Source: Chitinophagaceae bacterium (GTDB taxonomy: Bacteria > Bacteroidota > Bacteroidia > Chitinophagales > Chitinophagaceae). From it: a stretch of 9,861 bases of DNA. Position 1 is the first letter of the stretch. Each line of letters starts with the position of its first letter. Shown one piece after another: positions 1-6,956 of this stretch. Under the pieces are notes generated by a model. That model made no database searches. It saw only the letters and a program-made list of their open reading frames with translations, and had not been told where the DNA came from. The position numbers and the translations under genes are program-made. The stretch covers positions 1 through 9,861 of the forward strand of contig JANYEU010000145.1 of NCBI GenBank assembly GCA_025362915.1, read 5' to 3'.

Positions 1-1
1 C

Positions 2-127
2 TTGGATCAGCACTGTTTTAGAACTAACAGGAGAACTATGAAAAACCCTATTGTACTTAACCTTATTGAAAAAGCAATAGTAAAAAAAGTAATAAACTAT
101 AAGTATTTAAAGGCTTTAGCAGCTTAA
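2..127 (+). CDS. possible 3' end of an unidentified gene (edge fragment)
   Basis: This frame is open from the window edge to a TAA at 125-127. It contains an ATG at 38-40 preceded by an AGGAG-like stretch, giving a 29-residue Lys/Ile/Leu-rich peptide that begins MKNPIVLNLIEK. A second frame, ending in WISTVLELTGEL, stops at a TGA (39-41) that overlaps this ATG. The sequence is therefore either two overlapping genes or one gene with a frameshift. I do not recognise either peptide, and the fragment is too short to separate from chance. Confidence 0.15.
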   Translation: MDQHCFRTNRRTMKNPIVLNLIEKAIVKKVINYKYLKALAA

Positions 128-297
128 GTATATTAGTCTATTGAATAAAATGGACAAAAAATCATTTTAATAAGAAATTATCATGGATTTGATGTAAAAA
201 TTACCGCCTTGCTTTCAATACAAAACAAGGAATGAAATACAATCCAAGGTTATTCCAGCAAACATATGTATAGGGGAAACTGCATAGGGAATTTTCA

Positions 298-359
298 GCC
301 ACCAATCCCACTAATGAACACCAATAAAAATATAAGCGTTTATTAATGAGATTGGTGGC
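298..359. repeat. imperfect 20-bp inverted repeat downstream of the DUF5686 gene
   Basis: The arms at 298-317 and 340-359 pair at 17 of 20 positions. The outer ten pairs (GCCACCAATC with GATTGGTGGC) are perfect, around a 22-nt AT-rich loop. The repeat begins 14 nt beyond the stop codon of the minus-strand gene at 374, so it could end or stabilise that transcript. No T-run follows the stem in the minus direction, so it is not a classic intrinsic terminator. It could also be a dispersed repeat end. The rest of 128-373 is AT-rich and shows nothing I can name. Confidence 0.5.
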
Positions 360-373
360 AAATTAAAACTACA

Positions 374-2866
374 TTAGAAAGTAAATCGGAAACTTCCGAA
401 CACCCCAAAACGATTGATAGCCTGACTTGAGGAAGCGGCAGGAGTTAAACGCCAAACAAAATCTACCCTGAATACCTTAAAGATGTTATCTACACCAGTG
501 CCCAATTCCATATATACCTTTCCATTGAGACTATTGTAAGGATAATTGCCTACAAAGTTGAGGTTTTGGTTTTGGCTGGATAAAGTACCAACCACCCCTT
601 TTGCACTCCAGAACTGTCTTAATTTCATGTTGCGTGTAAGGGGAATATATTTAAAGATGCCACTGCCTATTTTGTGTTCAATATTAAAACCTGCATATTC
701 ATCGGCAATAAACTCAAAACGGTTCATTAGGTTAAACGAATATTTATTGTAGTACAAGAGTTCGTTTCCAGGCAATATCTGTAAAAAGTTATAAGGCGCC
801 GTTCCATAAACCTTTCCGCCAAAAAAATTATAATAGAGGCTTCCATAAGGCGAAAGGCTAACATAATCGAACAAGGAAAAATCTATTTTATCATAGGTAT
901 AACTGCTCTGCAATACTTTTTTGAAAGCATGGGTGTATTGTAATTGAACAATTGGGTTATCACTTCCTAAAGAAATTCGGTTGAAATTATCTTCCAAGGT
1001 TCTTTCTGCATAGGCATATCTAATCTTCGCACTTGCTTCGAATGAATTGAATGGAAGGCCGGAAGTGGTAGGGAAATACTTACTGTCAGGCAAATTTGCC
1101 AAAGCAGTGAACTGTTTGCTGGATGCCGAAAGCCCGATGCCGAAGTTTTTATTTGTTTCCTGATAATACTCCAATTTCTTTTCTTCCGACCGTTGAAATT
1201 TATAGGGTACATTTTGTCTACGGAACAAAGTGGCAAAAACATTGTCTGTACCAAATTGGTCATAATAAACCTGTCCGTTATCCAAATCGTTTCTGTAAAT
1301 GGCAGTTACATATCCCCATGGTTCCCTTCCCAACACGTATTTTACTTCGGCCTTGCCCTTAAATTGTTGATCGCCAAAACCATAAGCACCATAACCATGC
1401 AAGTAAAGTTTTTTGTTGAAGCCAAAATTTGTTGCCAAATCAAAACGGGTTCTTGTTCCTTCCCAAGGATTACTGCTTAGCCAATAAAACCAGGGTCCAA
1501 TACGAATATTTCCCAAATCTTTGGTTCCCCTGGTCAGAAATTCTAGCGTATTTCTATAATGTACGTACGTTTTATTACGTTCCAAGGTATCTAACAATTT
1601 ATAAACTGCCTTTTCGTTTTTATTCAGTTCTTCATGCCTATGATTAGCCCAAAAACTATCCGATTCATTTACATAATTATTGCTCAACTGCACTGTTTCG
1701 GTAAGTTTAGATTTACTCAATTCAGTTGAAATTATGTCTGAATTTACTACCACATTCTTGTAAGTGGTAGTCTTTCTCCCCTTTAGCGCTAAATTTTTAG
1801 AGCCCAGCGGCGATATGTCGGCCACAAATTTATCCTTGTACAAAAACCATGTGGTATCGTTTATCATCCTATATTCTTGGATGATAGATAGTCCACTAAG
1901 GAAGTTTATATTGGCATCAACAGAAGGGCGAAGTGTGATTTTCTGTAAGGCAAAAGTAGTATCATTCACCCAGCAGTCGCCTTCAAATACATCATCTCCT
2001 TTTCTTTTTGGGGTAATGCGTAAATGTACCAACCGTCGTTTATTCAAGTACTGTGTATCCAATAATTTATAGCTGTAAAAATTGGGGGCATTGGTGTTGA
2101 AAGGGCTGATAAACTCCCTATTAAACACAGGGATTGTATTATTCATCACATTAATGTTTTGATAAAGCCCCCCAAGTTGTTTTATCATACTTTCATTATT
2201 AATACCATTTGTTCTGGTAGCTTTTATCAGTTCTCTTACTTTGTGTGGATCTTTCTGAAAGTAATAATCAGAAAGGGTTTCTGTAAGGTAAGCAGGTAAA
2301 AAAGGTTTTTCTTCCGATGTGGAATCAATATAATCAAATACAAAGTTCAAGGGTTTTAGCAATGCATATTTACTTAGCTTCTTGGAGTTTAGGTTCTCCA
2401 AATCCATCTCTAACTTATTATAAATTTCGTAGCTATAGTTATTCCAATGTGACTTGTCAGTGTAAGGCTTGTGTTTCATGATCTGTTTCCAAAACCATAA
2501 TGCCCTATTGTATTTTGATTTTACCACTGCTTCAGTTGCAGGCGGTTGCAGTTCTAATTTACAGGTTAATTGTGTACTATCTGCAAGACTTGTAATGCTT
2601 ATGGCGAGTACTTTATAGCCTACACTACTTATTATGAGTGAATCTGTAGGGTAAATTCTATCTATCTCTAGTGTAAATATTCCAGACGAATCCGTTAATA
2701 CCCCTTTATTGGCCAATTTAAATTTAGCAGATGCAAATGGCAATGGCTCATCACTTTGTTTATCGAGAATACGCCCAATAATCAATTTTCTCTGAGAAAA
2801 AGATTCATTTATAAATGTAAGAAATAAGAAAGCCGATAAGAAGATCCGAAATAAAACTCTGAACAT
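374..2866 (-). CDS. DUF5686 / carboxypeptidase-regulatory-like outer-membrane protein
   Basis: The product is a large Bacteroidota outer-membrane protein of unknown function, about 830 residues. A signal peptide (MFRVLFRIFLSAFLFLTFINESFSQ) is followed at about residues 26-105 by a carboxypeptidase-D regulatory-like beta-sandwich, with RKLIIGRILDKQSDEPLPFA and then SSGIFTLEI and SVGYK. From about 110 on it matches the DUF5686 pattern as I know it (VVKSKYNRALWFWKQIMKHK, later NDTTFALQKITLRP). The C-terminal third alternates aromatic and polar residues and ends in GSFRFTF, as outer-membrane barrels do. The start was chosen at ATG 2864-2866 because it opens a clean signal peptide. An in-frame TTG at 2893 would add nine residues that spoil it. 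The barrel family is known; the ligand is not. The gene is not in an obvious operon, and a 21-bp repeat array lies just 5' of it. Confidence 0.85.
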   Translation of the reverse strand: MFRVLFRIFLSAFLFLTFINESFSQRKLIIGRILDKQSDEPLPFASAKFKLANKGVLTDSSGIFTLEIDRIYPTDSLIISSVGYKVLAISITSLADSTQLTCKLELQPPATEAVVKSKYNRALWFWKQIMKHKPYTDKSHWNNYSYEIYNKLEMDLENLNSKKLSKYALLKPLNFVFDYIDSTSEEKPFLPAYLTETLSDYYFQKDPHKVRELIKATRTNGINNESMIKQLGGLYQNINVMNNTIPVFNREFISPFNTNAPNFYSYKLLDTQYLNKRRLVHLRITPKRKGDDVFEGDCWVNDTTFALQKITLRPSVDANINFLSGLSIIQEYRMINDTTWFLYKDKFVADISPLGSKNLALKGRKTTTYKNVVVNSDIISTELSKSKLTETVQLSNNYVNESDSFWANHRHEELNKNEKAVYKLLDTLERNKTYVHYRNTLEFLTRGTKDLGNIRIGPWFYWLSSNPWEGTRTRFDLATNFGFNKKLYLHGYGAYGFGDQQFKGKAEVKYVLGREPWGYVTAIYRNDLDNGQVYYDQFGTDNVFATLFRRQNVPYKFQRSEEKKLEYYQETNKNFGIGLSASSKQFTALANLPDSKYFPTTSGLPFNSFEASAKIRYAYAERTLEDNFNRISLGSDNPIVQLQYTHAFKKVLQSSYTYDKIDFSLFDYVSLSPYGSLYYNFFGGKVYGTAPYNFLQILPGNELLYYNKYSFNLMNRFEFIADEYAGFNIEHKIGSGIFKYIPLTRNMKLRQFWSAKGVVGTLSSQNQNLNFVGNYPYNSLNGKVYMELGTGVDNIFKVFRVDFVWRLTPAASSSQAINRFGVFGSFRFTF

Positions 2867-2953
2867 ATTCCAAAAATAGGGGTAACAAAGCAATCCTTCA
2901 CTTTCGAAGCCAGTTAAAAGTTAGAAATGATAGGTAAACGATGTAAATACAAT

Positions 2954-3142
2954 GCCAGTTGACTTAAATCTTCCGTTAGTAGATTCAAATACACCGCCAG
3001 TGGATTCAAATCTTCTGTTAGTGGACTTAAAACGTCCGACAGTAGAGTTAAATCTTCCCCCAGTGAACTTAAATCCTCCGTTAGTGGACTTAAATCCTTC
3101 GCCAGTAGACCTAAATACACCGCCAGTAGACTTAAATACACC
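2954..3142. repeat. 21-bp tandem repeat array, nine units, open on both strands
   Basis: Nine head-to-tail 21-bp units run without gaps; the consensus is near GCCAGTAGACTTAAATACAC plus C. A degenerate unit (about 12 of 21 matches) precedes it at 2933-2953. Units alternate loosely between gcc- and gtt-type starts. Because 21 is a multiple of three, both strands stay open: plus 2952-3164 reads as a 70-residue PPVDLNT heptapeptide repeat starting at ATG, and minus 2914-3144 (GTG start) reads as a Leu-rich heptad repeat such as LAVYLNL LTEDLSQ. The array lies 5' of the DUF5686 gene, so it may be in that gene's leader. Whether either frame is translated cannot be decided here. Around it, 2867-2932 and 3143-3264 hold nothing else recognisable. 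Confidence 0.9.
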
Positions 3143-3264
3143 ACTTTTGAGGCTACGGGGGTAGTTTTTATGCTTTTAAAGATAAATTAATTGTAGAAGA
3201 AGTCTATTCTTGTATTCTAGCAGTTAGTTGATGAAGAATAATTTCCAAGTATGGAATAGCTGGT

Positions 3265-3804
3265 TTACTTATCCAATATTGCTTTTAAATTTTTTAACCC
3301 AATAGCCAAGTCATCACCAATCATCTTATCCATGTTCATAAACAACAGCATCAGGTTCGTTGGATATTTCATTTTTCCAACAAAGCCCCACCTCACTTTT
3401 GTTTGGTTGTCATGGTCTGGCTCAACAGTCATATAAGCGTCTGCCATGCCTTCAAATGGTTTTATAAAATGAATGCTGTAGTCTATGCTTTCGTTTTCTA
3501 CCATTCCCTTTATGGTTTGCTCACCTTTGCCTACATCTTCTTTGTCACTATCCCAATACGATACAAAGCCAACTGTGCCATCAGTTCCTTTAAATTCTTT
3601 CTTCATATTTACGTCCATGGAGGCCCACTTGCTATAGTTATTTTGATTTTTTAAGTATTTAATATAATGATACACTGAATCCTTGGGTTTATTGATAACA
3701 ATCTCTCTCTCCACAGAATATTCTTTCTTGAGGAAGATGGCAGCAATCAGCGCAATTACTATTGTTGCTACGAGTCCAATTAAAATGTTCTTTAAAATCT
3801 TCAT
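3265..3804 (-). CDS. membrane-anchored SRPBCC (START-like) family protein
   Basis: The 179-residue product has one N-terminal membrane segment (about residues 5-25, NILIGLVATIVIALIAAIFL) after a short Lys-containing tail. An SRPBCC/polyketide-cyclase-like domain fills the rest (about 28-178). Typical features are VEREIVINKPKDSVYHYI at the first strand and helix, the YSKWASMD turn, the WDSDKEDVGKGEQTI region, TKVRWGFVGKMKYP, and a final amphipathic helix (MIGDDLAIGLKNLKAIL). SRPBCC folds bind small hydrophobic ligands, but this subfamily in Bacteroidota has no assigned role that I know. The positive tail suggests the domain lies on the outer face of the inner membrane; that is inference. The gene stands alone and is divergent from the permease pseudogene. 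The ATG at 3802-3804 is the only good start. Confidence 0.8.
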   Translation of the reverse strand: MKILKNILIGLVATIVIALIAAIFLKKEYSVEREIVINKPKDSVYHYIKYLKNQNNYSKWASMDVNMKKEFKGTDGTVGFVSYWDSDKEDVGKGEQTIKGMVENESIDYSIHFIKPFEGMADAYMTVEPDHDNQTKVRWGFVGKMKYPTNLMLLFMNMDKMIGDDLAIGLKNLKAILDK

Positions 3805-4122
3805 ACAGTTAGTTTAATGTTGATTGAATTGTCAATATTAGACATTTAATCCTTAAACTATGCTGGTTGTATTGAAAATATTTTATCCAAGACCTTTTGT
3901 GGCAACAAAAAGCTTCCTATTTAGAGAGTATAAGAATAAACAAATTAAAATAAATTTCCTTTAAAACTACTTAGTCAATAGTATTAACAGCATAAATTAG
4001 AATGCAAAACGGGAATGTTTCGAAAACGGTTTATTTAGTAATCTTATAATACTTCAAATGCCAATTTTATACCTATTTTAGCCGCAAAAGGATATTTTTT
4101 ACTAACGTTAAACAATAAAACG
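3805..4122. other. AT-rich intergenic region between divergent genes
   Basis: These 318 bases separate the SRPBCC gene (minus) from the permease pseudogene (plus) and should hold both promoters. I see no convincing Bacteroidota TTTG / TAnnTTTG pair. An AACGTT-centred partial palindrome (about 4101-4113) and an AAAACGGTTT sequence (about 4022-4032) have the look of sugar-regulator half-sites but are too short to call. There is no ORF, repeat or RNA gene that I can support. Confidence 0.4.
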
Positions 4123-4962
4123 ATGGCGCTGCTGCAGAATGCTTTCCACATGCCTACTACTGAAACTACAGAAAAAGGTAATTACCTATTTCCTTTTATC
4201 CTCATTACCTCCTTATTCTTTTTGTGGGGTTTTGCCCACAACCTAGACCCAATCTTGATTCCGCATTTAAAAAAGTCTTTCACTCTTACTACCGTTCAAT
4301 CAACATTGGTAGATACCGCCGTGTTCTTCGCCTACTTCGTAATGGCTATCCCTGCGGGATTCATCATGAAAAAGTATGGCTATAAAACGGGTATCATCAT
4401 GGGGCTTCTCATATTTGCTTTTGGTTCCTTTCTATTTATCCCTGCGGCAAAAACACAGCAATACAATTTCTTTTTGATTGCCTTGTTTATCATTGCTTGC
4501 GGATTAACCATATTGGAAACAGCAGCTAATCCGTATGCTTCCCTCTTGGGCGACCCAAAACATCTACCCAACGATTAAACTTTGCACAATCCTTCAATGG
4601 CTTGGCTTGTTCGCTTGCTCCGGTAATAGGTGCCAGATTAATATTAACCAAAGGATACTCTGATGCAGAATTAAACTTAATGACTGCCGCTGATAGGGTA
4701 CAGGCATTGGCAAAAGAGGTAGAAACATTGATACCGCCCTACTTTATATTGGGAACATTACTGGTATTAATAGCGGTAATATTTACGTTTACCAAGTTGC
4801 CAAAGATTCAGAATAGCTCTACAAAATCGGCTAGTCAAAGTATTTTCATGCACTAAAGCATAGTCACCTTTCTTGGGAGTAGCTGCTCAATTCTTTTACG
4901 TGGGGGCACAGGTATCTGTGTTTAGCTTGAAAGGTTACAAAGAAAAAAATGGGGAAGACTAA
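4123..4962 (+). pseudogene. decayed FucP/GlcP-type MFS sugar permease
   Basis: An intact member would be a 12-helix proton symporter for L-fucose or a related hexose, about 410-440 residues. Segment one (4123-4560) reads LITSLFFLWGFAHNLDPILI, an AGFIMKKYGYKTGI loop, and LETAANPYASLLGDPK, all family signatures. At about 4555-4560 one base is missing, probably an A from an A-run, and the frame moves to STQRLNFAQSFNGLA and SLAPVIGA. A stop follows at 4854-4856. Further shifts give KHSHL (4856-4870) and then LGVAAQFFYVGAQVSVFSL (4870-4929), ending at TAA 4960-4962. That is about 280 codon-equivalents, with the C-terminal third gone. The original ATG at 4123 is kept. At least three frameshifts plus truncation argue for real decay rather than sequencing error. 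The next fragment belongs to the same pathway. Confidence 0.88.
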
Positions 4963-4976
4963 TAACATGGATAAAC

Positions 4977-5129
4977 GTAAAAAAATATTGCTTGGAGTGT
5001 GATTTAGTGGATGATGAGGCTCTGATTGCCGTATATGAAAACTGTCACAAACGAGAGAATGGGTGACCTGAAATATGGGGCCAGTTCATCCCTCTTTCAT
5101 AAATGGCAAGTGTTGAAGTAATGTATTAA
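4977..5129 (+). pseudogene. remnant of L-rhamnose/L-fucose mutarotase (RhaM family)
   Basis: The frame from 4977 reads VKKYCLECDLVDDEALIAVY followed by ENCHKRENG, stop, PEI. This matches my memory of the N-terminus of the RhaM/DUF718 mutarotase family: KRYC.ALDLVDD..LI.EYE..HK, then WPEI. The TGA at 5064-5066 stands exactly where the conserved Trp (TGG) of WPEI is expected, so one G-to-A change explains it. The same frame goes on for about 20 codons with a second stop at 5094-5099 and ends near SVEVMY, which resembles the ..MEIY that follows in the family. No start codon remains in frame. The enzyme interconverts anomers of the sugar, so its place right after a FucP-like permease fits a lost catabolic module. 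About 50 of roughly 105-115 codons are recognisable. Confidence 0.72.
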
Positions 5130-5276
5130 GCCATTATTGTTGTGTTTCTAACAAGAAAGGTTAATATCACTCTTCATAGTATTTCCAACTATTGGGTTAC
5201 TCCATGCTTTAACATCCTGCAAGCAAACTTTTCTACCCATTATCCAAACAAATTAATAGCATTGCGCAGCAGAAAG
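5130..5276. other. gap after the decayed sugar genes
   Basis: I cannot align this stretch to the rest of a mutarotase or to any other gene. It is ordinary AT-rich sequence with no repeat, and is perhaps fully decayed remains of the sugar cluster. The heptamer array starts at its right edge. Confidence 0.4.
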
Positions 5277-5374
5277 AGTTTCTGGTTTCTGGTTACAGGT
5301 TTCAAGTTACAGTTATTGGTTGCATGTAACTGGAAACTGGAAACTTGGAACCTGAAACCCGTAACCTGCAACTT
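5277..5374. repeat. mirror-oriented heptamer array (14 x 7 bp)
   Basis: Fourteen consecutive heptamers keep exact 7-bp phase over 98 bases. The left seven (5277-5325) follow an RGTTWC core. The right seven (5326-5374) follow the complementary core GWAACY, with members such as GTAACTG, GAAACTT, GTAACCT and GCAACTT. Orientation flips once, at 5325/5326, so the halves can pair as a long imperfect hairpin or cruciform. The array ends 24 nt before the ATG at 5399. Repeats of this style are, from memory, common between genes in Bacteroidota; I know of no established function. Confidence 0.88.
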
Positions 5375-5398
5375 ATCTCAAATCTTAAACAGACATTT

Positions 5399-5920
5399 AT
5401 GGAATTATTAGGCGTTGGTTCTCGTGTGGTGCATCCCGCTTTTGGCACGGGGGTGGTTATTCGATTGCACAAAAGGGTGTATGAAATTTGCTTCATCGAA
5501 AAAGGTATTAAAACGGTGAACAAAGACTTTACGATGGAGATTATAGAACACATTGAAACGGAATATAAGGAGAGTTTTAGTGAGGCGGAAGATGCGCTGA
5601 TGAAGATATTGCGTGTTTGGAGCGATGTAAATGAGGTAGTACCCATTGGTGATAAATGGACGGGTGGAACGCTGATAATGAAGCCCGGTTCTGATACATT
5701 GAAAGAAAAAGAAGTATCCATTGATGTGTTTTTTCATAAGATTGTGATGCTGCGCGATAGACTGCGTGTGCTGGAACAACGCATCAATAGCCACGATAAA
5801 CTAACCGATGAGGATAAGGTGAATATGCAGCAATATATTACCCGTATTTATGGATCGCTCACCACTTTTAATGTGTTGTTCAAGCACAAGATGGATTATT
5901 TTGAAGGGGAGAAAAGCTAG
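5399..5920 (+). CDS. conserved hypothetical protein with Tudor/SH3-like N-terminus
   Basis: The 173-residue soluble product shows no signal peptide or membrane segment. Residues 1-45 (MELLGVGSRVVHPAFGTGVV, then ICFIEKGIKTVNKDF) look like the small beta-barrel found at the C-terminus of UvrD/PcrA-type helicases and in CarD-like proteins, where a V.HP.FG.G.V pattern is typical; that is similarity of pattern only. The middle (about 46-75) is an acidic helix, EIIEHIETEYKESFSEAEDA. Then come a strand-rich part with WTGGTLIMKPG and a C-terminal helical pair from about 110 (VFFHKIVMLRDRLRVLEQRI; EDKVNMQQYITRIYGSLTTF), likely coiled coil. I do not recognise a named family and assign no function. The start is ATG 5399: a longer frame from TTG 5345 would begin inside the heptamer array and is unlikely. 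Confidence 0.78.
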   Translation: MELLGVGSRVVHPAFGTGVVIRLHKRVYEICFIEKGIKTVNKDFTMEIIEHIETEYKESFSEAEDALMKILRVWSDVNEVVPIGDKWTGGTLIMKPGSDTLKEKEVSIDVFFHKIVMLRDRLRVLEQRINSHDKLTDEDKVNMQQYITRIYGSLTTFNVLFKHKMDYFEGEKS

Positions 5921-5922
5921 TT

Positions 5923-5950
5923 TAATTGATAATTGACAATTAATAATTTA
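5923..5950. repeat. AT-rich heptamer repeat with dyad symmetry
   Basis: Four in-phase 7-bp units (TAATTGA, TAATTGA, CAATTAA, TAATTTA) change orientation after the second and form a small palindrome around TTGACAA. The array starts 2 nt after the TAG of the preceding gene. It has the same architecture as the 5277-5374 array but a different core. It could act as a weak hairpin at the transcript end. Confidence 0.6.
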
Positions 5951-5957
5951 GTTAAGG

Positions 5958-5990
5958 CTTTGTGCTTCTTACTGTCTTGGTGCCTTTGTG
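5958..5990. repeat. CTTNGTG short-period repeat
   Basis: Four CTT-type heptamers start at 5958 (CTTTGTG), 5968 (CTTACTG, degenerate), 5976 (CTTGGTG) and 5984 (CTTTGTG), spaced 10, 8 and 8 bases. Similar CTTTGTG strings at 8-9 bp period are, from memory, a recurrent intergenic repeat in Bacteroidota. It lies about 35 nt before the beta-lactamase gene, so it probably falls in that gene's promoter or leader. Confidence 0.5.
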
Positions 5991-6025
5991 GCATCTTTTA
6001 AACAGTTAGTTTTGCAACCACTAAA

Positions 6026-6874
6026 ATGTGTAGGATGAAATTGAATAATGGGGTTTTATTGATGGGATTATTGTCTGCGCTTTTGTTTTTTGGAGCCTGT
6101 TCCCCTAATAATGTTACCAAGGATGATAGCCTGAAAGATTTTTTTGATAGCAGTAAGGTGGATGGTTGCTTTGCCTTATATGATAATGGTACAGGGCAAT
6201 TTACTGTGTATAATTTAAGTAGGTACAAGGACAGTGCATACCTGCCAGCCTCTACTTTTAAGATTGTAAATTCACTCATAGGCATAGAAACCGGAAGGAT
6301 TGTAAATGAGAAGATGGTGATTAAATGGGATGGCGTGGTGCGTAAGCATGACAATGGCGATACCATTAAGGAGTGGAACAAAGACCTTACCATGGCAGAG
6401 GCTTTCAAGGTTTCGTGTGTGCCTTACTACCAGGAAGTGGCAAGATGGATTGGCAAGGATACGATGCAGCAATGGTTGGATAGCCTTAAATATGGTAACA
6501 GGAAAATAGGAGGAAGGGTAGATAGTTTTTGGTTGGACAATAGCCTGAAAATTACCCCAGATGAACAACTCGGCTTGGTGAAGAAATTGTATTTTGGACA
6601 GCTTGGCTTTCAAAAACGTACACAGGACATCGTGAAAAAGGTGATGTTGCAAGAAGATAATGCCAACTATAAATTGTATTATAAAACAGGTTTGGGGTAT
6701 AGGGAAAACGGAAATAGCATTGGTTGGATAGTAGGTTGGATAGAAGAGAACCATCACCCATATTTCTTTGTTTTGAACATAGAAGGGACACATAATGCTG
6801 AATTGTGGACCATAAGAAAGAATATTCTTACGGGGATATTGAAAAAGGAAGGCTTTTTTGAAGGGAAAAAGTAA
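6026..6874 (+). CDS. class D (OXA-type) beta-lactamase family lipoprotein
   Basis: The product belongs to the penicillin-recognising serine hydrolases of class D, which open beta-lactam rings through an acyl-enzyme formed on the active serine. All core motifs are visible in 282 residues: S76-T-F-K79 in LPASTFKIVNSLIGIETG, S130-C-V132 in AFKVSCVPYYQEVARWIG, Y156-G-N158, W169 in FWLDNSLKITP (equivalent to the Trp that shelters the carbamylated Lys), and K220-T-G222. The IKWDGVVR and KDLTMAEA blocks are also typical. The N-terminus MKLNNGVLLMGLLSALLFFGAC is a lipoprotein signal with C25 as lipidation site; the F at -3 is slightly atypical. ATG 6035 (M4) is an equally good start. Codon use resembles its neighbours and no mobile element flanks it directly, which suggests an intrinsic chromosomal gene. 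Actual beta-lactamase activity and spectrum cannot be told from sequence. Confidence 0.9.
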   Translation: MCRMKLNNGVLLMGLLSALLFFGACSPNNVTKDDSLKDFFDSSKVDGCFALYDNGTGQFTVYNLSRYKDSAYLPASTFKIVNSLIGIETGRIVNEKMVIKWDGVVRKHDNGDTIKEWNKDLTMAEAFKVSCVPYYQEVARWIGKDTMQQWLDSLKYGNRKIGGRVDSFWLDNSLKITPDEQLGLVKKLYFGQLGFQKRTQDIVKKVMLQEDNANYKLYYKTGLGYRENGNSIGWIVGWIEENHHPYFFVLNIEGTHNAELWTIRKNILTGILKKEGFFEGKK

Positions 6875-6876
6875 GC

Positions 6877-6932
6877 AGTTTGTTAGTTACCAGTACAGGT
6901 ACTTGTATCCAGTAACTGGCAACTTGCAACAT
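6877..6932. repeat. second mirror-oriented heptamer array (8 x 7 bp)
   Basis: Eight heptamers in 7-bp phase fill almost the whole gap between two genes. Left units include TAGTTAC and right units GTAACTG, GCAACTT and GCAACAT. The middle (AGTAC AG GTACT) is nearly self-complementary. The core matches the 5277-5374 array, with the middle units more degenerate. It begins 2 nt after the beta-lactamase stop and ends 24 nt before the TTG start of the next gene, the same 24-nt distance as at the first array. Confidence 0.75.
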
Positions 6933-6956
6933 TTATAATTAAATCATAAAAACATC

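Noticed and set aside
2867..2893. TTG start nine codons before the DUF5686 ATG
   Set aside because: The added residues (MLCYPYFWN) precede and disturb a complete signal peptide that begins at the ATG.
2954..3142. CRISPR array
   Set aside because: Units are contiguous 21-bp tandem copies with no unique spacers, and no cas gene is nearby.
4101..4113. LacI-type operator around AACGTT before the permease
   Set aside because: Only a 6-bp core is palindromic; this is expected by chance in AT-rich DNA, and there is no regulator gene nearby to support it.
5130..5276. Continuation of the mutarotase remnant
   Set aside because: I could not match any frame to the middle or C-terminal part of the family, so the remnant is ended at 5129.
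5345..5398. N-terminal extension of the 5399 gene from TTG 5345
   Set aside because: The extra 18 codons lie largely inside the heptamer array and would translate repeat sequence; ATG 5399 is a natural start.
6272..6793. 173-residue antisense open frame over the beta-lactamase gene
   Set aside because: It is a by-product of AT-rich coding DNA; the sense strand has every class D motif, and the antisense product has no signal, domain or upstream context.
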